DNA of 64,000 nucleotides from Owenia fusiformis (taxonomy: Eukaryota > Annelida > Polychaeta > Sabellida > Oweniidae). The notes below the pieces were generated by a model. The model was not told where the DNA came from and did no database searches. It worked only from the letters and a program-made list of their open reading frames with translations. Shown here piece after piece: positions 35,150-45,900 of the stretch. The stretch spans positions 29,858,740-29,922,739 of the forward strand of contig CAIIXF020000009.1 of NCBI GenBank assembly GCA_903813345.2, written 5' to 3'. Each line of letters begins with the position of its first letter. Within the stretch, counting starts at the first letter, position 1. Made by a program: the position numbers and the translations under genes.

Positions 35150-36679
35150 ATGAAGACAAATGCTAGAATTTTAATAATTTTTACAGTATTTTCAGTATTC
35201 ACTGTCAACTTGTTATTTTACAAAAGGTTGGATTTTAACAATAACGTCATTATGAAGAGACGATATGCTGTGGAGAAACGTATGAATAAATTCTTCGTCG
35301 ATCCGAATTCTGAACTTTCACCAGAGACTATCGCACAATCAAAAGACATGAAGAAACAAAGCAACTCAAAACGGAGCATTTTAACGATGAATCACAACGA
35401 AGAAAACGGTGTAAGATTAAACAGCAACCCCATTAACAAAGCTACAAATCACTTTCAACAAAGGATAATGAATTCTGACGAGAGAGGTAATCGAGTTTCA
35501 GCTAAAAGGAGATCAATACGTCATATCATTGCAGATCAAAGGGGCAATTTAAAAAGATCTTGGAACCGGCAATCCCATATCCTGCGCACTCAAATGATGC
35601 CCAACTCTCCCAGCCCAAGGACCTCCAACGGGTCAAGTTCTATTGATGAAGATATAACAAGAAAATACAAAAGCATTGCTCAAACTTATAGAAATCCCTT
35701 AATGACAACGATTTCATCGACATTAGATAAATCAGATGGTGAAAAAATAGTTGGAAAGAGCATAATATCTGATAACGACGATGTAAATAGCCCAATCATC
35801 GGTATAAATGCCAGCGAAACCAGGAAAACCTATAAGTATCTTATCAACCCTTATGATATCTGTAATATACCAGCCTCAGAAGGGCCTTATGTTCTTATTC
35901 TGGTACTGTCAAAACCCGAGCATTTTGATAGGCGAAATGCGATTCGGGAGACATGGGGTAATATTGCAAGAACTAAATACTCGAGACTTGCTTTTGCTGC
36001 TGGTAAACTTGTACGTGTTGTATTTGTATTGGGAATTTCAAATGAACCGCATTGGAAACATTTTATTCAAAGCGAAAGTGCTACATATCGTGATGTCCTA
36101 CAGGGTGATATTTTGGAGGATTACCGGAACCTCACCCACAAGTCTCTACTGGCGCTAGGGTGGGTCACTGAATCTTGTTCCACCGTGAATTTTATAGTCA
36201 AATCTGATGACGATACTTTTATAAACATACCATTTCTAGTTAAGACCCTCAAGAAACAAATAAACGAGAATGTACTCATTGGAGCATTGAATCCTCATTC
36301 CAAGGTGCCAAGGCAGGGTCTCTGGAAAACTACGCGAAGAGAATGGCCAGGGGATTACTTTCCACCGTACTGCTCAGGGGTCGCCTACGCCATGTCAACA
36401 AGAACTGCAATGAAACTAATGGAGACTCCCTCTGTTCCACTAATTCATCTTGAAGACGTTTATATCACAGGTATTCTTGCAAAAGCAGCTTCGATAGAGC
36501 CGAAAGGAGTTGAAGGCTTTTCATTTTGGATTTCAAATCAACTAAATGTATGCGATATCGTTCAAGATAAGATACTTACTAGCCATCATATCACTCCGCA
36601 CACAATGCATGACATTTGGAGTCAATTAAAAAACAAATCCGTCCATTCTAAGTCTAACTGTAGGACGGTAAAAAGTTGA
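35150..36679 (+). CDS. Beta-1,3-galactosyl/N-acetylglucosaminyltransferase, GT31 family
   Basis: Single-exon ORF of 509 residues starting at ATG 35150. It is a type II membrane protein. After KTNAR there is one hydrophobic anchor (about residues 7-25, ILIIFTVFSVFTVNLLFY). A long basic, Asn/Ser-rich stem runs to about residue 235, unusually long for the family. The GT31 domain then has, in order, GPYVLILVLSKP (245), RRNAIRETWG (about 260), VFVLG, E.YRNLTHKSLLALGW, KSDDDTF (351-357, the metal/UDP-sugar DxD equivalent), YCSGVAYAMS and EDVYITG (435). It would act in the Golgi lumen, transferring Gal or GlcNAc in beta-1,3 linkage to glycoprotein or glycolipid chains. Motifs do not settle donor or acceptor. 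AATAAA at 37004-37009 may end the transcript. Confidence 0.9.
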   Translation: MKTNARILIIFTVFSVFTVNLLFYKRLDFNNNVIMKRRYAVEKRMNKFFVDPNSELSPETIAQSKDMKKQSNSKRSILTMNHNEENGVRLNSNPINKATNHFQQRIMNSDERGNRVSAKRRSIRHIIADQRGNLKRSWNRQSHILRTQMMPNSPSPRTSNGSSSIDEDITRKYKSIAQTYRNPLMTTISSTLDKSDGEKIVGKSIISDNDDVNSPIIGINASETRKTYKYLINPYDICNIPASEGPYVLILVLSKPEHFDRRNAIRETWGNIARTKYSRLAFAAGKLVRVVFVLGISNEPHWKHFIQSESATYRDVLQGDILEDYRNLTHKSLLALGWVTESCSTVNFIVKSDDDTFINIPFLVKTLKKQINENVLIGALNPHSKVPRQGLWKTTRREWPGDYFPPYCSGVAYAMSTRTAMKLMETPSVPLIHLEDVYITGILAKAASIEPKGVEGFSFWISNQLNVCDIVQDKILTSHHITPHTMHDIWSQLKNKSVHSKSNCRTVKS

Positions 36680-37318
36680 TGTATTTTGTAAATGCTATAC
36701 TGCTATATTGATATAGGGTATACAGGATACTAATAACCTTATTTCAAAGGGCGACATAGTGAAATCTTGGCCCAAAGGCCGAAAGCTATTAGTTTCCTGA
36801 CCACTTATTGAAAACGAATTCCAAATTAGTTATTTTCACTGGACTAGCGCGGATAATGACCACGGAAGGTGGTGATAAAACGGTTTATAAGCATAATTCA
36901 AGTTGCAGGATCTGAAATATGCTCGTGATTTGCATGTCAGAAAAAACAAGAATAAGTCCATGTACAGGTCCATCTCTAACACTAACACATATAATCTCTG
37001 ATTAATAAATCCATGGAACTCTGCTTTAATGGAATCCTCAATCCTTCATCAGCAAATAATACATTAGGTGTCATTATTGACATAGTTGTCACTTTTGTTT
37101 GACGCTTAATATTTCACAGGATTCAATTTTATATTAAAGCAATGCATCACTTGGAGGGGTGGTTAGGGGCGATTACTTTCCATCTTGTTATATTCCGTTA
37201 ATAAGAATAATCTTTATTCTTTAACCTGACAGACTGACAATTTAGTCTAACCCAACAAACGTCATTTCAATTCCCCTCTCCTCGAATTTGAAAATTGTTA
37301 AAGCACTCTACAGATGTA
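36680..37318. other. 3' UTR and intergenic
   Basis: No ORF. Contains the possible polyadenylation signal at 37004-37009. Confidence 0.5.
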
Positions 37319-38285
37319 CACTACCCTCCATAAGTTTGGCAACCTTTTATCCCATAAGCTTACCCGTTAAAGCACCTCTATGTTTGCAATGAAAAAACAA
37401 TAATGAAGACGAAGATGCGACTTGACTTTATTTTCTATACCTCTAACTTTTTCATTTTTTCCTCAATTACAATAGGTTAAAATTGATGAAAATTTTGATG
37501 AATTTTTGAAAATCGTCATTCCTATGTAAACCAATGGGAAATTGTGGGTTCGGGGCAAATTAGATTTCGAAGATTCAACAAATTTCGACCTATTGTAATT
37601 GATTTTTCTTCTAGAAAATTCGGAGGTCATAAAATAAAGTCGTTACATCTCCTTCTGTATAGCTTTTTTTATTTGCAGGTTTTGAAAATAAAAATTGAAA
37701 CATAGAGAGGCTTTAACACATATTGGTAAACACATAAATATCGCACTTTGAAGACCAAAATGGTCACCATGAAAGTTATGCAGCAAGCCCAAAACCCAAT
37801 CAGGTCATGGCACTTGTCTGTTCTTGCATCTGTAAAAAGTTCAAGTTGAACAGGTAAGCAGTTATCCTGGAAATTTCATGTCAAGATTTGATTTATGTGG
37901 CGCCCATCCGACCATCAGCACAAGAGGATAGCAGTATTGTGTAGCTCTTTTTTAGTTTGTCTTTTGTGATTAAGCTGATCTAAAAACCATAAAGCCAATT
38001 GAGAAAATCAACTTTTTTGACCTTTCGAAGGTCACCGAAGGTCAAGCAAATCTCGAGTTGTTTTCTTGGAATTTTGATGACAAGATCTATCGAAAAATTC
38101 AAAACGGCAGCCGAGTAATTTACCCAGCATGCCCTAAACCTAATCAGATCTTAGCATTATTCTGCTCCTGCTCCTATATAAGTTTCAAGTTGAACAGGTA
38201 AGCGGTTATCATGGAAATTTCATGACAAGATATGATTTATAATAAGTGCGATAAAAACGTTGCCAAATCTATATGGAGGGGAGTG
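37319..38285. mobile_element. Tc1/mariner-like non-autonomous element, about 970 bp
   Basis: The ends are inverted: CACTACCCTCCATAAGTTTG and, on the other strand, CACTCCCCTCCATATAGATTTG, both running into GGCAAC. The left side has TA. Inside, a block at about 37770-37880 is repeated directly at about 38120-38240 (AGTTGAACAGGTAAGC, GGAAATTTCATG). No transposase reading frame remains. Confidence 0.6.
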
Positions 38286-38564
38286 AATATTGACACGGTT
38301 ACAAAACAGTAGGTCAAAGAGCTCGCGGTCTTTAGCGGTTTTTCACTTTCTAACAAAAATATGCATTTTTGATAACAAAATGGCAGCTGCTAGTGCAACA
38401 TGCATCTGTAGGTAGCCGAAAACTGTTTATATACAGTTATCAATACACTTTGTGAAGTAAGTACACTCACCACCAAAAAAGATTGACAATCCTAACCACT
38501 ATGTATGATACGACTATTCATTTATTTACGTAGGCCTAATCTGTACATGAGGACATACTTTGTT

Positions 38565-39202
38565 AAAGGACCACGGAAGGTATCGCAACAGATTTTAGAC
38601 AGTCATATGTTGGATTGTGGTTATTTTTGTACGATTTAAAAAGGAGCATATGTTAGGCCAACGCATTATCAAAAAGAAGAGTACTCATAGATGATCAAAT
38701 AAATTGGACTTCGAGACAGGGAAGGTGCAAACACCCCAGCTTTTTTCATTTTTTTCTCCTGATTTTCATCCCCTTCGACTACTCGTGTTTTTCAATGTTT
38801 TACGCACCAATGTGTTGCATTTGTAGACACAGTTAACCTCTTAAAAGGAAAATATGTTTCAAGCAGGGATTTTAAAGATATCATTCTGGGAGACCAAAAT
38901 TAAGCTGAAAACAATGAATCGCATGTGTTTTTCCTATGGGAAAATAGCAATTGTAACATATTTTCCTGTTAAGAGGTTAACTGTGTCTACAAATGCAACA
39001 CATTGGTGCGTAAAACATTGAAAAACACGAGTAGAAGGGGATGAAAATCAGGAAATCATCTCTGTGTCGAAGTCCAAAATATTTGACCATAACTTCTATG
39101 AGTACTTTTCCTTTAGATTATGGATAGGCCAAACAACACCTTTTTAAAATAGCCACAATCATGACTGTGTAAAATATGTTGCGATACCTTCCTTGATCCT
39201 TT
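38565..39202. repeat. Long palindrome (fold-back element), about 640 bp
   Basis: The arms of about 280 bp are inverted copies. The outer ends are AAAGGA(C/T)CA(C/A)GGAAGGTATCGCAACA. An inner block of about 95 bp around 38765-38860 and 38948-39045 is nearly identical (ACGCACCAATGTGTTGCATT, TGTAGACACAGTTAACCTCTTAA). A spacer of about 90 bp is not palindromic. No ORF. Confidence 0.85.
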
Positions 39203-39371
39203 CTTGTGTATCAGCAATATATAAGCAAACTCTACTGAAAAACTAGAAAAGTATTGGGAATTGTTATTAGGCCGATTGATAAATCAATAAGAGGGGGACA
39301 AGAACCCATGGGGTATCTCCTATCCATCAATGAGTGGTACACTATGGGTTACACGATGCTTGTATTAAGTA

Positions 39372-41258
39372 CTAAATAATAACGTATGAGAACGTCGATG
39401 CTGCAAATATCAATAGGGGATTAGAATAGAAGATTTGGGAGTTTGTCTTTAGGCTTGGTACTGATCCTTTACGCTGTTTTTTTTCACCGAATTCACGTGT
39501 TCCTTCGGAAAGATCCTTATCCGACGTTGCATGTATGTCGTCATTCGGATTCTTAACATCCCATGTCATATCTACTGTGATATTTACTGTAACATTACCA
39601 AGCAACAAGTGTCGGAATTCATTTTTGTTTTTCAACATAATTTCGTTAAGAATGGATTCTTTTTCCACCATTATCTTGAACCACGATTCGTGCACAATGT
39701 TGAAGTACAAAACGTCCTCTTTTCGTCTGATATCCAGATCAAACAAGTATTTAATAGTGCCGATTAGTTTATTGAATATTTTTTGGATGATGCGTGGTAT
39801 TCGTCGCCTTAGTGTGTCCTTTTCATGATCTGCTTCATCCCGGTTTTGATGAATCGTGGTGACGGCAATCCAAATATCTACACTTATTGAAGCCAACACA
39901 CACGTTCCTTGGGTACTTGCAACGAAATTAACCGGACATCGTATTGCGGAGCAACTGCCAGACGCTATGTCATCGGCACAACCATATACGACATCACCCA
40001 CATTGAATATACCCTCATTCTCAATTGTTGTGGTGTAGACATCTTTTTGAAGAACATCGTCTTCATTCACATTTACAAGAATTGACAATGAAAACCATTC
40101 AAGCTGCGATGTTCCGAGGTTTCTACCGGGAGCTATTTTATGCGTCCCACATTTAAGGTTAAAATGAGATTCATGACACATCCCACAATAAATGTTTCTG
40201 TATTTAGTGGAGAAATAACCGTAAACCGGTGTCATCCCAAATGTTGCCTTACAAAGCTGAATTAAAGTTGGATCAGCACAGTCCCCACATGTTGAAAGGA
40301 CATCAAAACAAGGTCGTGGAGATGCAATCGAAGCAGTGGCATTAAATACATAGTTTAGTTCACACGTGTGCTTCGATCTGAATGAACTGCGTGATATCAA
40401 ATACATAACCGTATCCAGAGATATTTCATTTGGAATCTCATCTTGCCTTTGATCGCCGATATTTCTGCAATATATTGTCACTTTCCAAGTATAAATGTCA
40501 ACGGGATTTGCCTTGTTACATTTAGCGCAAAACCGATTCTTGTAGTGAACACCTGATTTCATATCACTGACTGGTATAGCTTCCAACAAATTAAAAGCCT
40601 CGTTCTCTTCTTCACAACGTTTTGCTAAATTTTTCTCCGTGTGTGATGGGCATTTTCTTACCAAGTAAAACCAACTAGAGGGAGTGGCTTTGAAACAGAT
40701 CATGTTTGACGGATTCCACGTGTAAGACATGTTTCCCATTGGGTACCCTTCAGGTTTTCTTTTTTCCTTTGGAACATCAACGTTGCACCATTTCCCAAAA
40801 TCCCTACAACAATCCTTGAAGACTACGCATTTATCATCACAATGGCACAAAAACTCAGAGTCCGGTTGCGTGCGACAACGGTTCTCGCACGAGGCAGACA
40901 CAGTATCCATGCATGTTTGATTCGAGGATTCTATGATCGCCGTTGTTGATTCACAATCTTCACTCCTAAAATACCACGTTGAACGTTTTTGCAGCCTTCT
41001 ATTTGGTGATTTTGTCTTGAAGAGTTGTGAGTTTGTCTTTAGGCTTGGTACTGATCCTTTACGCCGATTTCTTTCATCTAATTCGTTTATTCCTTCGGAA
41101 AGATCCTCATTCGACGTCGTTAACTCTGCATGTATGTCATTTGGATGTCTAACATGCCACGTCATTTTGTCCCCATCATGTTTATTTTTCAATAGATGAT
41201 TGAGAAGAGCAAAAAGCATCGCTATTGAGAAAATACGAAGACATCTAAGTGTCGACAT
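39372..41258 (-). CDS. Secreted somatomedin-B domain protein
   Basis: Single-exon ORF. The first true ATG is at 41258 (MSTLRCLRIFSIAMLFALLN, a signal peptide), giving 628 residues. Residues 124-158 form a somatomedin-B domain with eight cysteines spaced C x3 C x9 C x C x3 C x5 CC x6 C. Further Cys-rich modules follow (VRKCP..RCEEENEAFNLLE, YKNRFCAKCN, CGDCADP, YCGMCHES), resembling the extracellular parts of invertebrate SMB-containing receptors. No seven-helix region follows. The end has a short hydrophobic tail (NPLLIFAASTFSYVII), possibly a membrane or GPI-type signal. About 49 residues near the C terminus repeat the residues after the signal peptide (MTW.V..PND..HA, then RKGSVPSLKTNSQ). 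Confidence 0.75.
   Translation of the reverse strand: MSTLRCLRIFSIAMLFALLNHLLKNKHDGDKMTWHVRHPNDIHAELTTSNEDLSEGINELDERNRRKGSVPSLKTNSQLFKTKSPNRRLQKRSTWYFRSEDCESTTAIIESSNQTCMDTVSASCENRCRTQPDSEFLCHCDDKCVVFKDCCRDFGKWCNVDVPKEKRKPEGYPMGNMSYTWNPSNMICFKATPSSWFYLVRKCPSHTEKNLAKRCEEENEAFNLLEAIPVSDMKSGVHYKNRFCAKCNKANPVDIYTWKVTIYCRNIGDQRQDEIPNEISLDTVMYLISRSSFRSKHTCELNYVFNATASIASPRPCFDVLSTCGDCADPTLIQLCKATFGMTPVYGYFSTKYRNIYCGMCHESHFNLKCGTHKIAPGRNLGTSQLEWFSLSILVNVNEDDVLQKDVYTTTIENEGIFNVGDVVYGCADDIASGSCSAIRCPVNFVASTQGTCVLASISVDIWIAVTTIHQNRDEADHEKDTLRRRIPRIIQKIFNKLIGTIKYLFDLDIRRKEDVLYFNIVHESWFKIMVEKESILNEIMLKNKNEFRHLLLGNVTVNITVDMTWDVKNPNDDIHATSDKDLSEGTREFGEKKQRKGSVPSLKTNSQIFYSNPLLIFAASTFSYVII
39430..39580 (-). 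repeat. Direct repeat within the somatomedin-B gene, copy near the C terminus
   Basis: About 145 bp matches 41020-41165 in the same orientation (GAGTTTGTCTTTAGGCTTGG and TCCTTCGGAAAGATCC shared exactly). Both copies are read in the same frame. Confidence 0.85.
41020..41165 (-). repeat. Direct repeat within the somatomedin-B gene, copy near the N terminus
   Basis: This is the partner of 39430-39580, about 1.59 kb away. It encodes the stretch just after the signal peptide. Confidence 0.85.
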
Positions 41259-41340
41259 TCTCGGGCCTGTCGCCACGTCCAATAGAGCGAATATGAGAGG
41301 CTATACAGGATGAAGAAACCAAGAGCTTCAAGGCTATATA

Positions 41341-41854
41341 CAGGGTGAGCCAAAAAAGGAAACCCAAACAAATGTTAATAACTCAGTCATGTTTTGTAAA
41401 ATGGCCATAAAATCGTAACCTTTTGGATTAGACCTATAAAACTAACTTGGTAGAATGAAAAAAAAACATCAAATAAGGTTCAATTCCTTACCAGATGGTA
41501 AATTAAAACATAACCCCATTTTGATGCAGCCTATTATATAACTTCTATAACAGTTTTTTTTAATATTACTTTCGATTTATCAAGCCAGATAGGAACTACT
41601 ATTTGAATCAGACTCAGAATATATTTATGAATAACTGTGACAAAGTTTAGCTAACTCTATGCAAAAAATACTAGAGATTGATATTAAAAACAGGCCTGTG
41701 AAGTGTCAGATTTTGTGGACATTTAAATTTTCAAACATGCTATTACATCATTTTCTAATTGACGTTCTGCTTTTATAGCGGAACCCTGCCTCTAAACCCA
41801 TGTTGAATGACTGAGTTTTCAACATTTGTCTGGGTTACCGTTTGGCCCACCTTG
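41341..41854. mobile_element. Mariner-type MITE, 514 bp
   Basis: The ends are CAGGGTGAGCC and GGCCCACCTTG, with TA on both sides (41339-41340 and 41855-41856). The arms continue with AAACCCA / TGGGTT and ATAACTCAGTCA / TGACTGAGTT matches. Non-coding. Confidence 0.75.
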
Positions 41855-41856
41855 TA

Positions 41857-42640
41857 TGTTGTAGGTATGAAAAATAAGTTATGTAAGACATTTCCATTAT
41901 GTAAATAGTTGTGGCGACACTAGATCACGACCAAGGTGTTGCAACATCTTTGACAGCAGATATATATTAAGTTACATCTTATTACTTATTACTATGGAAA
42001 CGGGCTTTGAAAAATACGTATGGAGACGTGCGGATATTCTATTTTCGCAATTAGTTGATTCTAGAAGTACATGTTTCGTCATATTATTCTTTGAAATTAA
42101 TAATCTATAAATGATATAGTTTTTACTATGTATGATTCAAAGAATAGTTGGTGTTATTCCACTTGATGTTTATATGCTAGTCTTGAAACTCTGTCTAAAT
42201 CCATCGTTTGAATCTACAAATATGATTCTGTTATGGATAAAGTATGAGTACTGAGTTTAATGATAAATAATAGCCACATGTGCAACACTGATCTTAGACA
42301 GCTTGTCAGGTTTCAATTCTTTAACAACAATAGAAAAATAATGTACTCTTCTTTGTTATAATTGTATATTCTTTACAATAAACTACAGTTCATTCTATTG
42401 TGTTGTTACCTAAGCCGGGTCTAATATGCAATAAATCACCAACTTTGGCTTAATCCCTTAATCACTGTGTTAAACAATCGAGACGTTGTACTTTTTATTT
42501 GCAAATATTCAGTCTCTAATACTCGCAGATTTAACAAGGAAGATTGTTCAGTTTGAAATTCCATTTTACAAAGCAATACTAGTAAGTGCAATAGAACGTT
42601 GTACAATATAATCCAAAGTAATAATAAAACAGAGCGATAT
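41857..42640. other. Intergenic, nothing recognised
   Basis: AT-rich; between the MITE and the amidohydrolase stop codon. Probably includes the 3' UTR of the minus-strand gene. Confidence 0.5.
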
Positions 42641-42934
42641 TCATTTTACTGAATCATATATGTTTAATTTCCTTTTTCCAGCGACCCAAACCTCTGCTGC
42701 TTTTGCTGTTAGGAACCTGCGTGGATCTTCACAGACATCCTCGTTGTCATCCATTACTACAAAATCTGCAAAATATCCCTGTGAGAGTTGTCCCAAATTA
42801 CCTTCACGATGCGTAGCATATGCCCCTCCTTTTGTGTACAGATCAACCGCCTCCTTTAAGCTGTAACATTGGTCTGGCCTGCAACTCATAATTACATTTG
42901 GAATCAAGGTTTTTATTCCGTCGGTCATTGTTTC
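42641..42934 (-). CDS. Amidohydrolase exon 5
   Basis: Acceptor TTTCTTTAG|GAAACA at 42934. It encodes SLKEAVDLYTKGGAYATHRE, then GQLSQGYFADFVVMDD and the C terminus, as in family members. Confidence 0.85.
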   Translation of the reverse strand, partial: ETMTDGIKTLIPNVIMSCRPDQCYSLKEAVDLYTKGGAYATHREGNLGQLSQGYFADFVVMDDNEDVCEDPRRFLTAKAAEVWVAGKRKLNIYDSVK

Positions 42935-45900
42935 CTAAAGAAATAATATATTTGGTTCCTTTTGGACCCCGTTTACACATCTAAATACTTAGTTTGTATA
43001 ACCTGAAAAGGCCATGAATTTTCTGTTTTTTCTGTTTTCTATATCAAAACTATTTCTCTTATAGATGCATTTCAAAATTATTTTATTTCCTTATGTAGTT
43101 GGTGTGTCCATGTAGTTGGTGTGTTCAATGGAGCAAACATACATGTAGTTCGCATCATGTTAAAAAATTAAGGTTTTGAAGTAAGGCTTATCTTTAATTT
43201 CTCAGTCATTATTTTTTCAATTGAGCACGACGCCAATTCTTGTTTTCACACACCTGGAGTGTACCATTCTGATACTCTAGTACTCAACACATATTCTAAT
43301 AGAAAAAAAACTAATAGAATGCCATGGCCATGATTTCTGTACCCTGCGTGCAGAGTCTAGTTAAACTACACGAAGACGAAGCTCTCTTTTAAGGGTATGA
43401 TTTCTGATGAGGTGTCCTCTAATGACAAAGACAATGAAGATTAATTTTGTCTTACGGATTGAATTCTGACGAGCTTCAAAGTATATCTTTATTTTTTACA
43501 TTTGAAGACAATAACATATGACCTATATAAATTGATAAGGATTGACATAGAAGGATAAGCGAACCTATGTACAGGAGAATTTGCTCCTCTCGTCCCCACA
43601 TGTCGAAAGATGGCGTCGTAGATACCTAAGAATGGTTCTGGCGACTCCACGGGAGCATCTGATCCACCAGCAACATGTATTCCTGTGAATGAGAACCCAT
43701 CGAGAATATCAAAGGCCTACATCAAGTATTGATTAATTGGTTCAATATACAGGGTGTCCAAAAAATATGACCGTAAGAAAGTTGAATAACTCGGTCAATT
43801 TTGCATAATTGTTCATTCAATGTGAATTTTGTTGTGAAAGTTTGATAATAATCTGCCAGTTCAGTCAAAAACCGTTCCTTACAAAACATGCCCCAAATAT
43901 GCACCTCTCCTCTTTATGCACAATTCAATCCGGCGAACAAAGTTGTTGATGATCCTCCTACACACATATCTTTCAGAATGGACAAGTTTACTCCAAGAAC
44001 AGTTGAAACTGGGACTTACATCCTCCTGATTAAGAGTTACAGCATCCATTGCATTCTGAACAATGCATTGCCTGGGTGGCAATGGGGAAACATGGAATCA
44101 TCAGTCCTTTTTGGTTCGAAGGTGACTGGGGACGTGCTTTCACCATGAGCAAGGATCAGTAAGTTCTCATTAAGATTTGGAGGTCACTAAGCACCAGTAG
44201 GGACATCTAATTAGGAGATAAGCAGTGGTTTCAACAAGCCAAAACCACCCGAACACTGCAAATGGTATGCTGAAATGGTTTAGGCAATGCGTTTGGGGTC
44301 AGATCATCAGTCGCAGAACGCAAACAATATGGGCAGCTCATTCGCCAGATCTAAATCCCCCAGATTTATATCTTTGGGGATTTCTCAAAGCCAATATGTA
44401 TACTGATAGGCCCCTAACAATCTTAAGAGGGCAATAACTACCCCAATATGTACCATCCACATTGATGTGTATTGGTTAGGGTCATTAACAACTTGGCAGT
44501 ATAGAGTATATGTATTCGTTTGTGCATGGAGAGGAGAAGTGCCCACTTTGAGCTTGTTTTGTAAAGTACCGTAGTTTTTGACACAAAAGACAGATTATCA
44601 TTAAACTTTCGGGACAAAATTCATATTGAATCAACTAAATAATTCAAAATTTTCAAGGCAAAATATGCAAAATTGACCGAATTATCTAACTTTCTTACGG
44701 TCCTGTGAGCTGGTTTTTTTGGACACCCTACATATAAAAGTGCATAACGTTGGTCACATGCATATATATTATACTCGTACATGTACGTCAGGGTCTATGT
44801 CATGATCTGAGGGGGATCTGAGTTTGGTACTAAAATGAATCAAATATATTCGGTATACCATTCTCCAGTAGTGTCTTCCAGACGTACGAATATTCCAATA
44901 AACTTCCAGCTAGTCTGTCATTTAACCAGGCTCCGTCTGTGTTGACAAACTGGGGTTGGATGTTAGCAACAACTCCCAATCGCTTCATCCTAGCAAGCAA
45001 GTCTTCACGAAGGATCTGCGAACAAGTAGGAAAACGTAATATAAGAACCTTAATTCAGTGGCGGGTCCGGGGGGGGGGGCATGGCATCTTCAAAATTAGG
45101 GCCCAATTTTTAGTTTTACGGGCCGAAATTTTTTTCTTGTTAATTTGTGGATCTGCCACTGTAATTACTGATTTATCTAGAGTCGTCGGAAATCGACCAT
45201 GTATCCCTCCCTATATAACTAATAGGGATGTCAGCATCCTCTGAACACAGGCCTCCAGAACTTCTTCAAGAAAGAAGGAACTTAGTGGATTACGTCTGGA
45301 ACCCTGCGTTCGGAGGATGGGGTCTGTCAATTTTAAGAAAATCTGAATACACAGACCACAACGACAGTACGACTAGTCGACTACGCACTACTGCCATCTT
45401 TCTGTTCACCTACTGTAGTGGCTGCTCATGATAATACGTTTTTCAATACAATCTAAACATCCCGATTATCTTCCAAGATGATGTTATAGAAAAAAACATA
45501 GTGGAGGATAGTCTTGCATTAGCATTAGCCGTTGGTGACCCGTCCTTTTCTAAATTGGGCGATATTTTTAAGGGAACACGTTGCAAGACTAAAAAAAGAG
45601 TGAAAATATAAAACCTGACAATGGGTCAAAATAGGTCTGTCTTTTGCCAGAACGCCAGCTTTCTCCAATGCTTCAATCGCAGCGTTTGCAGCCTCATCCC
45701 CAATGACATGAATTTCTAAACGATAACCCGTTGTATGCGCCTCTGCCACCAGATCATTGATCACCTCTTGCGGTTGGAGTAGAAGACCTTTATGTTGGCA
45801 TCCCTTATATGGTTCACTTAGTGCAGCTGTACTCGCCCCCAATGCTCCATCTGCAAACACCTTCACACGATCACATGACAGAAGCTCACCATGGGCTTCC

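Larger units (their letters stand above)
43750..44730. mobile_element. Mariner-type element relic, folded back
   Basis: The ends are CAGGGTGTCCAAAAA and TTTTTGGACACCCTA, with TA at the left. The arms match inward for about 290 bp (TTACGG, AAGTT.AATAA/TT.GGTCAATTTTGCATA). It sits in intron 3 of the amidohydrolase gene. The transposase C terminus is present on both strands (see the two pseudogene entries), so the left half is an inverted copy of the right. Confidence 0.8.

Noticed and set aside
39535-39828. Plus-strand ORFs opposite the somatomedin-B gene
   Set aside because: Shadows of the Cys-rich minus-strand gene.
43561-43572. GTTCGC as the donor of amidohydrolase exon 4
   Set aside because: It would leave two bases and create an early stop in the last exon; CCT|GTACAT keeps the frame.
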